From Gymnothorax reevesii (taxonomy: Eukaryota > Chordata > Actinopteri > Anguilliformes > Muraenidae), in NCBI GenBank assembly GCA_029721435.1, contig CM056578.1:12462313-12526312 (forward strand): a stretch of 64,000 nt of DNA, in the 5' to 3' direction. Both the position numbers and the translations under genes were made by a program. Shown here one piece after another: positions 21,101-30,855 of this stretch. The stretch's first letter is position 1. The number at the start of each line of letters is the position of its first letter. The notes below the pieces were generated by a model, which was not told where the DNA came from, ran no database searches, and saw nothing but the letters and a program-made list of their open reading frames with translations.

Positions 21101-23248
21101 GGTGCCCTGTGCATTGATATGATCAGCGCTGATCTGGAATTTGTTCCTCTGTTCTCTCTCTGCCCAGAATCCAGCTACATCCCAGATAATGGCAGTGGCG
21201 TCTCTGCATTTGGGGCCAGTGGGGCCAGGCCCCACCAGATGGCGCTGTGGAGCAATATGCTGCCGTGAATTAATTGTAACAGAATCTGCCTTTGTCGCAA
21301 ATGTAATTATATAACGATCGATTCTTATAAAAAGACAATTCTGTTTCATCTATTTGTGTGTGTATGTTTATATAAATATAGTCAAAGATATTTGTCAGAA
21401 TGCTGACAGGCTTAGTTGTCAAAGCCTATTCCTCTCAAAGCACCTGAAAATGGGGCCGGCTCTCTGGCGCTTCTTTAAGTAATTAACCGCTGAAATCTCA
21501 GTGCGCATGTCCAACACGGTCTCAATAGATCGCTGTGGGGCACAATCACGACGGCCCCACGCTGAGACCATCCAATAAAAATTTTGGGATGACTTGCCGT
21601 CAGTATGTAATGTGCAGTAGTTCAACCACAGCTAGCTTGATTGGCTATTTATGTTACTTACCAACTTACCAATGCGAAATAATGAACAAAGTAGACTTTT
21701 CAATCAAAGTAAGATTTAGCACTTGCCACTTGAGCAAAAATTAGAAATAAAACGTTTAGGACCTCACCAGCCAGCAGATTTTGACATCATCCAAGCTGGA
21801 AAGGGCGAACCCGCTCCCTCACCCCCGAGTGCAGTTTTTGCAGTTTTTTTACCTGCTGATGCCAGAAGTGGACATTCTATAACACACTGCAAAAACGAAA
21901 CATTAATGCAGCTACGATCAACCGCGTCATGGCGAGCTTCTAGAGTAGGCGTGGGCTGATTTAGAGAGAAAGTGGATGATATTGCACAAGCGAGAGAGAC
22001 GGCTCATACGAAACGAAGGAAAAAAACACTCCTGCTGTTATGAGGAGGCTTGTGATACTGTGTCAGTTCAGCTGGAGGTGAGATATCACAAGAGTGATCA
22101 CCTTATAGCCGCAAAGCTTGTGGACTGCACACTTTTCAGTAAGTTCAGCGATTCTTTTTCAAGTGCTGAATTTGAATGTGCTATCAAAATGTGGCCAATT
22201 CGAAATAAAATTAAGCTCGAAACTGAACTGAAATCCCTGCACAGTCACTCAGAGTTGCTTGCAGGGAATACTCTGTCACTGCTGCAGTTGATTTATGACA
22301 TCAAACTCCAGGATGCCTAACCTGAGACTATGTCACTGCTAGATATCATCACAACACCAATGACCACTGCTGAGTCGGAGAGAGAAACTTTTCAAAATTA
22401 AAAAGAATCAAAACATTTACAAGAACACAATGGGGCAGCAGAGGTTAAATGCACTGGCTATGCTGTCCATTGAAAATGAATTCATCCATGGATTACGGGA
22501 CTTTGACAGAAGGGTCATTGAGAAGTTCTCAGATGAAAGATCGACGTGCATCTTTTCCTTTCAAGAGAGAGTGACCATTTTTATTAACCCATTAATAAAG
22601 GTTGAAACCTTTCACACAAACCCCATTTTATATTAACCCCGTTTATATAAAATTGCATTTCTAGTATGTGGCTCATTTAATATTGAGCAAATATGGGTTG
22701 TAGGCAGAGTCACAGAAAAGTCAGAGGCTACGTATAACTGGTCTGTTGTGCCCCACTGGACTGTTCATGCCAGAGACGCCACTGGTTAATGGGCAAAGAC
22801 AGTCTCATGTCCTGGAGTACGCAGGGAATTGGGTGACAGGGTATGTTCCTCTCTGACACTGTTCATCCTGACTGGCCCTAAAGTATAACCTTATTTAATT
22901 GGTCAGCGGTTTTTCTGATTGTGCATTCCTGCCCAGCTATTTTCATAGTAATATACTACAATGAATGCAACGCTCCCCCAATGCCACAACAGACCACAAT
23001 GCAAAATGTAAGAAAACCATAACTATTATGACTACTATCTGGTATATGGAGAGTTGATGACTATATGTCTGATGGAGTAAGAACTTCAGTTTTTCACTAA
23101 ATTCTAGTCTTTTTCCTTCAGAATTCCAGAAAATGGTCGCTTGGATGCGCCACCTGGCCTTGCTGTCTCCATCCAGGACCATGTGCAAAATTTCAATCAA
23201 GGCTCAGAGAGATTTGTGTTGAGGCAAAATTTGGCAATTGAAAATTAA
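12197..23248 (+). CDS. PIM-like kinase, unit 3, C-terminal exon split by hAT
   Basis: Exons: a 12197-12324, b 18033-18077, c 18942-19320, d 19531-19710, e 20393-20500, f 20608-21003, g 21168 onward, h 23122-23248. Every junction is GT/AG and phase-consistent. Domain order: ATP loop LGEGGFSSVYAG, lysine VALKFVDK, hinge LERPD, HRDVKPEN, DFGCGD, APPEW, VWSLG, helix-I Arg. Two oddities follow. The third loop glycine is Ser (AGC at 12283-12285), whereas copy B has Gly. Exon g is interrupted at 21192 by a hAT element; as it stands the frame ends at TGA 21266-21268, while the other half of g (22793-22840, donor GTATGT) and exon h, ending TAA 23246-23248, lie beyond the insert. The a-b intron is 5.7 kb because of the LINE. 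The gene probably lost its original C-terminus. No start codon was found upstream of exon a. Confidence 0.8.
12515..13380 (+). repeat. Diverged direct repeat inside the unit 3 intron
   Basis: A block beginning near aactttcttgctgtcttcaa (about 12510) recurs, diverged, near aactttcttgctatcttgaa (about 13208). Both copies proceed through a TTATTATxxCxCTxGG segment, TTTTGGCATAAT/TTATGAC, AAGGTCAAGGTCATGA and CTTAACAC, with comparable spacing. The period is about 700 bp. The MITE at 12828-13040 lies in the first unit. It is non-coding. Confidence 0.65.
12828..13040. mobile_element. MITE with TATCCCCCGAA termini, in kinase intron
   Basis: The ends TATCCCCCGAA (12828-12838) and TTCGGGGGATA (13030-13040) are perfect inverted repeats around a 213-bp non-coding body. 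The termini resemble those of the MITE at 10124-10318 and the insert near 40048, suggesting related families. It occupies the unit 3 a-b intron; the counterpart is at 61849-62061. Confidence 0.75.
13455..16670 (+). mobile_element. 5'-truncated L1/Tx1-type LINE, copy A only
   Basis: The insert is flanked by an 18-bp direct repeat, AAATTCCGTTCATGATCA, at 13437-13454 and 16671-16688 (its first A bases merge with the poly-A tail), and ends in a run of about 27 A. Both are hallmarks of target-primed reverse transcription. Copy B has the same sequence once, uninterrupted, at 62456-62473, so the pre-insertion site is preserved. The endonuclease half of ORF2 and everything 5' of it is missing. The first bases after the target repeat (atacttttatgtatgattaa) look like junction filler with short repeats of TATGAT and CATACTTTTA. 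Confidence 0.95.
13476..16411 (+). pseudogene. LINE ORF2 reverse transcriptase, broken
   Basis: The first frame (13476-15137, 553 residues) carries a non-LTR reverse transcriptase: a coiled N-terminal segment, KSPGLDGIPIEVYQTF near residue 190, the palm motif IADLEKAFDKIRWDF, GVKQGCPLSPYLF, and the catalytic box YADD at residues 422-425 (14739-14750). The palm motifs resemble the L1/Tx1 clade. An in-frame TAA at 15135-15137 interrupts it, coding then continues in the same frame to about 15330, then shifts to another frame (15356-16096). A TAG at 16094-16096 replaces what should be Trp in the CCHC-like end region, after which the frame resumes to 16411. It encodes no endonuclease and cannot mobilise itself. 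Confidence 0.92.
16699..17613. mobile_element. TIR element with ~150-bp arms, in kinase intron
   Basis: The left arm starts CACTAGTAGCACC, and the right arm ends GGTGCTACTAGTG. The arms stay complementary with mismatches for about 150 bp (16699-16855 against 17467-17613), sharing ACACCAAGGTTTACTGAATA. AGT on both sides may be a 3-bp target duplication. There is no coding capacity. The LINE inserted just 10 bp upstream. It contains the 36-bp segment that is inverted between copies. The counterpart is at 62484-63400. Confidence 0.7.
17316..17351. other. 36-bp segment inverted relative to copy B
   Basis: This segment reads TTACACTGC...GCTGATAA in A. The reverse complement of the whole 36 bp, without mismatch, stands at 63103-63138 in B, with identical flanks on both sides (ctgac before, ttaatttgc after). 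Its ends form a TTA/TAA inverted repeat. Confidence 0.95.
18214..18941 (+). other. Unit 3 intron between exons b and c
   Basis: Non-coding. The last 60 bp before exon c (from agccagattatgccctgtct) match the same position of unit 2, showing that intron and exon were duplicated together. The rest of the stretch is not recognised. Confidence 0.6.
19822..20367. mobile_element. Non-autonomous Tc1-like element in unit 3 intron
   Basis: The left end CAGTACCTGTCAAAAGTTTG is mirrored by CCAAACTTTTGACAGACCCTG on the right. TA precedes the left end (19820-19821). The tips resemble the CAGTGCCTGTCAAAAGTTTGG class of Tc1/mariner elements. The 546-bp body has no transposase. It lies in the intron between exons d and e and ends 25 bp before the exon e acceptor, where it may now supply the pyrimidine tract region. 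Confidence 0.75.
20608..21003 (+). CDS. Unit 3 exon f: acidic/Ser-rich linker plus partial copy of exon e
   Basis: Part of the unit 3 kinase, entered by the acceptor CTTCCAG and left by the donor GTACTT, phase 1 at both ends. The first 80 residues are rich in Glu, Ser and Arg (SSSSSSEVSEGESVEVEE) with no fold that I recognise, and look disordered. The last 30 residues (LVEPVEDRAV, then VQHWLHPICAAPG) are a degenerate repeat of the end of exon e (RVEDRATLDELTVHHWLQPI). This exon therefore seems to derive from a further kinase C-lobe whose upstream exons were lost. Units 1 and 2 show no such exon. Confidence 0.7.
21193..22784 (+). mobile_element. hAT transposon inserted in kinase exon g
   Basis: The termini are CAGTGGCGTCTCTG at the left (21193) and CAGAGACGCCACTG at the right (ending 22784), perfect inverted repeats. 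They are flanked by 8-bp direct repeats GATAATGG (21185-21192) and GTTAATGG (22785-22792), one mismatch apart; 8 bp is the hAT signature. The interior keeps only the C-terminal part of a hAT transposase. The element splits the penultimate exon of the kinase. The window does not reach the corresponding place of copy B. Confidence 0.9.
21976..22640 (+). pseudogene. hAT transposase C-terminal remnant
   Basis: The frame 21976-22320 carries a stretch of the late catalytic region, and the following bases, in shifted frames, encode the hAT dimerisation motif: TMSLLDIITTPMTTAESER, then FSKLKRIKTF and RLNALAMLSIENEFI (around 22325-22490). This pattern, an Ala-Glu-Arg-xFSxLKRIKT core followed by LxALAMLSIE, is typical of the ZMYM1-like hAT group in fish. 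At least one frameshift and a stop separate the parts, and the N-terminal BED finger and the first two thirds are missing. Inactive. Confidence 0.8.
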
Positions 23249-23989
23249 GCAGCTTGCTCACAGTAAGTGTAGGGGGCATTTTTTTCTGAAGGGGTGATGG
23301 CAAAATTAGATATATCCTGTAAGGCCAGACCAAGTTAATTTTTTGAAGTACGGATTTTTTTTTTTTTTTTCTAGGGTTGATTGCTCAGAAGAAAATGCAA
23401 AAAAAAAAACACAAAATGGTGGATTTATGAATACAGCACAAAGAGTCCAAAGACGATTGGCAAACAACAAACAAATGTTCATGTAATCATTCTTAAAGTG
23501 GTTTGTTTAGCTGTGAACTGGGCGGTTTTGATTCAGTTTCAAACCTTTTTGTGTTAAATCATGAAGATTGATGGCGGTCGGAGTTTATCGTGTTAAATGC
23601 CATTTCTTATGCCAATTTCAAATAAAGAAGACATCAGACAAGAAGAAAGAACCGCCAATCCAAAACCTGAATCACTTTTATCGAATAAACTGTCATTGAA
23701 GACGTTGTGATATGCAAGGTACATCTACGGCCTCTCCGACAACTGGGCTGTTAGTCGTCATCGGCATACGCCTCCTACTTGTGCCCTGATGCATCTGGAA
23801 TCATCGAAGCCCAACGGTGCCTGAAGCCTTAAAATATGTCGCTGTGGAGCAATATGGAGCCTTGCAAATAGCTGGTGGTTGGTGATTGGCTATTTGGCTT
23901 TCATCTTTATTTCTGCTGTCTTTTCCTAATTGCATGCGGGGCTCTGCAGTCCCATGTCCATTGCTGGCTAACATTACAAAAAATATGTA
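23249..23989. other. Non-coding spacer after kinase unit 3
   Basis: This stretch holds poly-T (23348-23370) and poly-A runs and no gene. A polyadenylation-like AATAAA lies near 23622. No terminal repeat was recognised. Confidence 0.4.
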
Positions 23990-25308
23990 TATACTACTCA
24001 AAAAAATAAAGGGAACACTAAAATAACACATCCAAGATCTGAATGAATGGAATATTTTTATTAAATACTTTGTTCTTTACATAGTTGAATGTGCTGACAA
24101 CAAAATCTCACAAAAATTATTGATGGAAATCATATTTATTAACCCACGGAGGTCTGGTTTTGGAGTCACACTCAAAATCATAGAGCAAAAACACACTACA
24201 GGCTGATCCAACTTTGATGTAATGTCCTTAAAAGAAGTCAAAATGAGGCTCAGTAGTATGTGTGGCCTCCACGTGCCTGTATGACCTCCCTACAATGCCT
24301 GGGCATGTTCCTGATGAGGTGGCTGATGGTCTCCTGAGGGATCTCCTCCCAGACCTGGACTAAGGCATCCGTCAACTCCTGGACAGTCTGTGGTGCAACA
24401 TGGCGTTGGTGGATGGAGCGAGACATGATGTCCCAGATGTGCTCAACTGGATTCAGGTCTGGGGAACGGGCGGGCCAGTTCATAGCATCAGTACCTTTGT
24501 CTCGCAGGAACTGCTGACACACTCCAGCCACATGAAGTCTAGCAATGTCTTGCATTAGGAGGAACCCAGGGCCAACCGCACCAGCATATGGTCTCACAAG
24601 GGGTCTGAAGATTTCATCCCGGTACCTAATGGCAGTCAGGCTACCTCTGGCGAGCACATGGAGGGCTGTGCGGCCTCCCAAAGAAATGCCACCCCACACC
24701 ATTACTGACCCACTGCCAAACCGGTCATGCTGGAGGATGTCACAGGCAGCAAAACGTTCTCCACAGCGTCTCCAGACTCTGTCACGTCTGTCCCATGTGC
24801 TCAGTGTGAACCTGCTTTCATCTGTGAAGAGCACAGGGCACCAGTGGGAAATTTGCCAGTCGTGGGGTTCTCTGGAAAATGCCAAACATCCTGCATGGTG
24901 TTGGGCTGTAAGCACAACCCCCACCTGTGGACATGGGGCCCTCATACCATCCTCATGGAGTGGGTTTCTGACCGTTTGAGCAGACACATGCACATCTGTG
25001 GCCTGCTGGAGGTCATTTTGCAGGGCTCTGGCAGTGCTCCTCCTGTTCCTCCTGGCACAAAGGTGGAGGTAGCGGTCCTGCTGCTGGGTTGTTGCCCTCC
25101 TACGGCCTCCTCCACATCTCCTTATGTACTGGCCTGTCTCCTGGTAGCGCCTCCATGCTCTGGACACTACGCTGACAGACACAGCAAACCTTCTTGCCAC
25201 AGCTCGCATTGATGTGCCATCCTGGATGAGCTGCACTACCTGAGCCACTTGTGTGGATTGTAGAGTCTGTCTCATGCTGCCACTAGAGTGAAAGCACCGC
25301 CAGCATTC
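23990..25308 (-). mobile_element. Tc1-like transposon, one end truncated
   Basis: The left end (23990-24030) reads ACTACTCAAAAAAATAAAGGGAACACT, a known Tc1-class terminal motif of fish. The matching inverted end should lie a few hundred bases beyond the transposase start, but the homology stops near 25308 (after gccagcattcaa) and unrelated AT-rich DNA follows. The element therefore lacks its 5' terminal repeat and cannot be cut out as a unit, though its transposase frame is open. Confidence 0.8.
24250..25275 (-). CDS. Tc1-like DD34E transposase, full-length open frame
   Basis: An uninterrupted frame of 341 residues, the normal length for Tc1 transposases (about 340). Residues 1-55 form the first helix-turn-helix ([20 protein letters not shown]); 56-115 hold the second, with an Arg-rich GRRRATTQQ hook. 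The catalytic triad is D152 in LFTDESRF, D243 in QDIARLH and E278 in [12 protein letters not shown], with 34 residues between the last two, which defines DD34E. Family members usually have QDNARPH; here Asn and Pro are replaced by Ile and Leu right after the second Asp, which may reduce activity. It catalyses cut-and-paste at TA sites. The element lacks one terminal repeat, so any protein could act only on other copies. Confidence 0.93.
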   Translation of the reverse strand: MRQTLQSTQVAQVVQLIQDGTSMRAVARRFAVSVSVVSRAWRRYQETGQYIRRCGGGRRRATTQQQDRYLHLCARRNRRSTARALQNDLQQATDVHVSAQTVRNPLHEDGMRAPCPQVGVVLTAQHHAGCLAFSREPHDWQISHWCPVLFTDESRFTLSTWDRRDRVWRRCGERFAACDILQHDRFGSGSVMVWGGISLGGRTALHVLARGSLTAIRYRDEIFRPLVRPYAGAVGPGFLLMQDIARLHVAGVCQQFLRDKGTDAMNWPARSPDLNPVEHIWDIMSRSIHQRHVAPQTVQELTDALVQVWEEIPQETISHLIRNMPRHCREVIQARGGHTYY

Positions 25309-25551
25309 AAGAGTTAATTCGCTTTTTATTTATATGCATCTTTTCACAATACTGGAGAATTTTCATGGATAGTTGTTGTTCATGCATTTTTTGTAAGCAG
25401 ATAATGATTGATACATTTAATTCATGTTCATTTTGTTTAGCACATCATGTCTGTGAAGGGGGCAGGGAGACTCAAAATGAGGAACCAATTGCAACCACAC
25501 CAGAGCAACTCAGAATCCGCAGTTCCAGGGATGCGTTTCCCGAAATCACGA

Positions 25552-25704
25552 TGCTAACTTACCCATTGACTGTGAATGGACGAACCATTAACCATAAAAA
25601 AAAACCACCCCACACAACACAGGGTGCATTTCTCAAAAGCATAGTTGCTAACTAAGTTAGCAATTTACGTAGTTCGTCCATTCACAGTCCATGGGCCTAA
25701 CTAT
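25552..25704. repeat. Inverted repeat of an unclassified small element
   Basis: The arms at about 25552-25585 and 25671-25704 share GACTGTGAATGGACGAAC and its complement GTTCGTCCATTCACAGTC, with further partial pairing outward (GCTAACTTA/TAACTA). GCGTTTCCCGAAA just left of it and TTCTCAAAAGCATAGTTGCT inside suggest a dispersed MITE. The Tc1 relic beginning at 25708 landed at its right edge. Confidence 0.6.
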
Positions 25705-25707
25705 GGA

Positions 25708-26813
25708 CAGCGCCCTCCATAATTATTGGCACCCCCGATGTTAATACTTTTTACAAACCCGTTTTGCCAACAAAACAGCACCTAATCTTCTCCTTTAATG
25801 TTTGACAAGATGGGAGAATACAGAAAGAGGAATCTTCGACCATGCCATGTACCCTTACAAAGTTCCCAAGGCCTCTGGGAGAGAAACAGGCCCACATCAT
25901 CGGTGCTCCCCCACACTTCACAGTGGGCATGAGGTGCTTTTCTGCATACTCATCTTTTGTGTTCCGCCAGACCCTATAAAAGTGTTTGTTGCCAAATGCT
26001 CTATCTTGGTCTCATCTGGCCAAAGCACACGGTCCCAATTGAAGTCCCAGTACCGCTAAGTGAACTCCAGACATTTGCGTTTATGATTGTGAATGAGAAA
26101 AGGTTTTTTCCGTGCATGCCTCCCAAACAGCTTGTTGGCATGTAGATAGCGCCTGATGGTTGTTTTGGGGACTTTGTGACCCCAAGATGCTACTATTTGT
26201 TGCAATTCTTTAACAGTGAGCTTTGGAGAACTTTTTATTTCTCTTACCATCCTCCTCACTGTGCGTCGTGGCAAAATAACCTTGCATCCTCGTCCAGGCT
26301 TGTTTACCACTGTTCCAGTTGTTTTAAACTTCTTAATGATTCCTCTGACAGTAGATATGGGCAGGTCCAGGCGAGTGGCTACTTTCTTGTCGCCATTGCC
26401 TGACTTGTGAAGGTCGACACACATCTATCTTACTTGAATGGTGTGTTCCTTTGTCTTTACCGTGGATAAGAGAAATTGCCTCTGTGTCACGTCATATTTA
26501 TACCCCAGGGAAACAGGAAGTGATGATTTACTAATTAAATGTTCCTAGATACTCTGATCAACTTTGTAAACTACTGTAGAAATGACAGAAATACTTCAAT
26601 TACATTTCATTCCTAGGGATTGTTAGGAACAGGTGATTTTATGAAAAATTATTTCTTAGTCAGGGATTTTTCCCTTAAAATTCACTTGAGTTGAAGGTTA
26701 CATTTTTCTATAATTTTCAGTGTGAGAGTATGCTTCTGCAATAAAAATTGAATTTATTTCAAGGCTTCAATCACATCTTAATCAAGGGTGCCAATAATTA
26801 TGGAGGGCACTGT
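25708..26813 (-). mobile_element. Internally deleted Tc1 transposon with both TIRs
   Basis: The left end CAGCGCCCTCCATAATTATT is mirrored at the right by AATAATTATGGAGGGCACTG, one mismatch in the tips. TA follows the right end, and the left TA is mutated to GA. The terminal motif CAGTGCCCTCCATAATTATTG is characteristic of a large fish Tc1 group. At 1.1 kb it is shorter than the usual 1.6 kb, and only the N-terminal transposase part is in frame. Confidence 0.9.
26056..26424 (-). pseudogene. Tc1 transposase, N-terminal DNA-binding part
   Basis: 122 residues covering the paired-like domain: a first helix-turn-helix (VATRLDLPISTVRGIIKKFK), the GRP-type hook GTVVNKPGRGCK, and a second helix-turn-helix (LTVKELQQIVASWG, then TTIRRYLHANKLFGRHARKK). 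Downstream on the minus strand, about 26020-25750 still shows out-of-frame traces of the catalytic core (WPDETKIE) and of the end (KRVCKKY), with stops. The middle of the gene, including the second Asp and the Glu, is deleted. It could at most bind TIRs. Confidence 0.88.
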
Positions 26814-29800
26814 AAGTTAGCACTGGATTTTTCTACAGTTGTAGACTGTACACTCTACACTCTTCCCAATGTGACAATAAGTTAAAGCATGTTTGTTCAT
26901 TTGTTTGTTTCAATAGACTTGTAATTTGATTGCAAATGGTAGAGAAGCAGAGAAGCCAGCTGAATCAAAAAAATGCAGGAAATATTATTTCTGAGTAATG
27001 ATCTTTGAGCATTTTTTTTCAATACATAAATCTTTCAATATAATTGTATCGATGTGTGTAATCACAATGAGGTGCAAAACCAACTCTGAATGAATGAGAA
27101 CATTTAATGGCAGAAGAAACAAACACTGCCATACAATAATAGTCATGTTGCTCACAAAATAAATAACTGACTGATTATGCCTGTATCAAAACTATTCATA
27201 TTTTTGGATTAGTGAAAAGGGGGACTTCAGCACATCAACATCAACAATAATTAACGGCTACAATGACAACTTCTGCAAGCGGATGTTTTAAACATTTCAT
27301 ATCAATGGTTTGATTGTTTTGAAGCTTCAAATTTGCCATCCCTAGAAAATATCATTGGCAAGGCAAAAAATCAAAGGTTGAAAAAGAGAAGCAATACACA
27401 AAGAAAACAACACAGAGAGGACAGCAAGATTGTGAGAGCAAACTTTTATACACCATGGCAAAGAATGGCTCCACAGGTGGCTCTAGAAATACACAGAAGG
27501 TAACAAGGAACAGGTGGAGAAAATCAGGGAAATTACAGGAAGGAACTATGGGGGCGTGGCAAAAGGTTGGAAATCAGTAATACACTAAACATAAAAATAA
27601 CAAAAGCCACAATAAGCATAGAAAAATGAACCTGGTGATTACAAAGTACATAAGGTAACAAACAAAACGATGTATGGATAGTAATAAATGACCAAGTATG
27701 AACAGAGTGAAACTAAATAAATACGTAGAAACAGATAAAGCCGAAAAACTGAGAGCATGGAACAAAACACGGGGTGGAATCTATAGGAAACTGACGAAGA
27801 CTAGGGGCATGTTCAAAGTTTGCAACACATAGCAAAATGCATATCTAAACGTTTATCTTAAATTTTTGATTTTTAAAGTTTTTAAACTTCTACTTACCAC
27901 AAACGTGTCGTTTGATGTCATCAACCATGGTGAATAACGAGCGGCAGGAGATTACTTTATATACCACCCTCATTGTATTCATTGTGCCGCTGCCTCTTTA
28001 AGATGGCGCAGTTTATATACATGTTGCAGCTGATTGGATAACACCCCTGGCACACCAATCAAACAGGAGAAAACATACCTCAAAGGCCATTGTGCACTGT
28101 TGCACACCGGTTGGAGGAAACAGGTCATTCAACTCAGAAACCGTAACAAAACGATGTGCACCTGTGTGACTTTGAATGCACCCGAACAACTGATGGCGTG
28201 ACAACTCAAAGATATATAGTAAAGATAAACTACCTCTTGAAGCCATGTAGATTCTTTTTTAAATTAAATTCATTAAAATAATTTTTGGCTCAAATAAGGA
28301 CACAAAAATGTGACGTCAAAAATGATCTTTTACCAAAATGGATGTGGGAAACGAATATTAGTATCACATGCATTTGCCCATAAGATATTTGCTCACAGTC
28401 CAGTGAATAAATTCCACTTTGTTACAAACGTTTTCTGACCAGAACATAGGATGATATCAGACTAAAATTATTGGGTTACGTTATTGCCCAACGTGTCCGC
28501 TTTGCTAACGACTATTACCAGGGCAGGCAGGTCTTGAGTGAGTGGCACTGCTCGATTGTACTGCTACAACGCACAAGAACTGACTTTCCTTACGCCGATA
28601 AACCAACCTCTTGACAGCTAATTTCCATCAAAATATTAACTCATAATGTTGTGTCCAGTAAATCACAACCCTTACCAAAGACAAATCTAGATTTTTTTTC
28701 TTTGATTATACACATCAATTTATTGATTTATGTCCTATGGAATGACTCTGCGAGCACATTTTTCCTCCGTGCTGCTGTTGGTCGGCTGGTTCTGCACCCC
28801 TACCGTTCGTGTCCACAATTTTGTATGCAGCAATGTTTTGTATGTATTTAAAGGGAATTATGGGAATTTATATGTGACAGTTAAGGGAATTATGGGAATT
28901 AATTTTAAAATCTCTGAAACCAAGTTCAGTTCGATTAATGCACCGTCATAAAACATTCTACGTTGAAATTTTTCCAAAATATTAGCTAATTACTGAGTTA
29001 TGGCCATAGCAATGCACTTCGCAACTAAGACAAAAAGCTTCGGCCATCTTCGAGAATTTCCGGTAGTGACTTCAATTCAAGAACAGCCTCTTTGCATACT
29101 GTGCGGCATTGTGTATGTAGCGTGCATGGTGTGTAATCAGAAACGACACTCACACTCACCCTCGACTCACCATATAGTGAGTATGATTGAAATGTAATTG
29201 GAGTGTGAGAGAGAGATCGACCTACCTCTAAACGACGGAGCGGTCCCACTCCTCGCCAGGTGATATTCACTAATGCCACTCGAGTATAACTGACATTAGT
29301 GGGCACTGGGTACCACAGGCGGTGCATCGGCTGCTGCAAAGGGACGCTCAATCCTCACCCTTCAGTGTTGAATGACCTAAACCTGTCGCTGTTAACTTTT
29401 CTTGATCAGGAAGTTTCTTAGACTAATTGGTGAAACGACAATGAAGTGTATTTTAATGGGGTTGTTATACATTGCTTCACAAAATTGAGGCATTTCTTTC
29501 GCACATAAATGACGAGATAAATATAAGCATGTTTTCATAATTTCTGTGGTCGAGTGGCTTGCGAAAGGTGCAGGACAACCCGCGAGGCTCGCTAAGCAAC
29601 AAGCTGTGAAACGTGCCAGTCATTTCCTTCTACAGAGCCTTTGTCACTGGGGAGATCCATGTGGTACTGTAGTGTTAAGCAAATCCATGTGGAACCGGTG
29701 GCACTGAGCATGCATTAATGGTGCCAGTGGGGCTTGCTACAACCTAAGTCACCGGGGAGGTCCATATGGTACTAGTGTTTAGAAAATCAAAAGTGATGTT

Positions 29801-29939
29801 CAAGCCTGGAGTAAGTGTAGGGCCTCTGTGCTGCAGGAAGTGGATGGAGGGGTGTTGACTATTTCCTGACCAGTCAGCTCCTAAATTCTCACTTGGCACA
29901 TGACACAGGACTTTATTTTTATTAATACGCAGTAGTTTT
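26814..29939. other. Non-coding, no gene recognised
   Basis: About 3.1 kb with short open frames on both strands and no domain. A directly repeated AAGGGAATTATGGGAATT occurs at about 28851-28868 and again near 28884-28902. The DNA near 27380-27790 is A-rich on the plus strand and reads like the untranslated or LTR part of an old retroelement, but I could not define ends. Confidence 0.4.
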
Positions 29940-30450
29940 ATCCAGTGCCTCACCCCACTTTTTTTCTGTCTCTTTCTGAGGATCTTTCCCTCCACAACCC
30001 TGAGTCCTGGATCATCCGAGCCCTGTCCCTCACCATGAGCGCTGGCTGCTGCTGTCCTGCTTTCCTGATGCGGTCCTGATCCAGTTCTGCACCATCCTCG
30101 GCATGCCACTTACTGGCGCAACTGATGCCACTGTTTCGATAGACTTTAATGAAACTGTATTGTCATTATCCTATTTTGCTTTATCTTGTTATTAACAAGC
30201 TAGCCCGTGGAGGATGGGCTCCCCCACTATAGCCGGGTTCCTCCTGAGATTTCTTCCCACTGGGGAGTTTTTCTGACCACTGTTTGAGGATATTTCTCCC
30301 AACTGGGAGTTTTTTGCCTCATTCGCTGTAGTGGGGAATAGGCTGGGCACTGCCCTTTCGGAAACTCATCTCTGACTGTAAAGCGTCTTTGTGACAGTTT
30401 ATCTGTGGAAAGCGCTATACAAATAAATTGAAATTGAAAAATTACATTCA
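29940..30450 (+). mobile_element. 3' tail of an L2-like non-LTR retrotransposon
   Basis: The segment ends with GTAAAGCGTCTTTGTGACAG, then AAAGCGCTATACAAATAAATTGAAATTGAAA, the standard 3' tail of L2-type LINEs and their SINEs in fish, with the GAGGATGGGCTCCCCC and GGGTTCCTCCTGAG text that usually precedes it. The left boundary is approximate and no reverse transcriptase frame is present, so it is a 5'-truncated copy. Confidence 0.7.
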
Positions 30451-30855
30451 GCAATTAAGAATGCAGAAAAGAATGGATTCTCGTGACTTACAGCTACATG
30501 AGCCTCGCAGACCGATCCACACGCACCCCACAAGCCAGCTAAGCGCAGAATTTTCCAACCCATCAGTAAAGAAAAGCACAAGAAATCCGAATGCGTGAGA
30601 GTTGACAGATATACGTCATTAATGAAAACTGGCCACACCTGATAATGTTGAGAGTTTTCGGAGTTTCTGCAATGGTAATTTCATGAAATTAAATTACAAT
30701 CCATCTTGGATTGTATGTTGTGTTCTTGAAATGACGTCCCACTTCCTTATTAGTGAATTTCCCGGGAAAGCTGAATGATCTTTGGAATTGTACGAATAAA
30801 TGTCGAAAAGAATGCATTTAGAACACATTTTTCTCGTATTTATTTCTCATGATAC

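Noticed and set aside
24545..25212. Plus-strand frames of 144 and 161 residues
   Set aside because: They are antisense to the intact Tc1 transposase and have no domain of their own.
27340..27800. Possible LTR or retroelement leader in A-rich DNA
   Set aside because: No TG/CA ends, target duplication or primer site could be found, so no element is called.
29744..30109. 121-residue minus-strand frame
   Set aside because: It overlaps the L2-like LINE tail and is antisense to that repeat.
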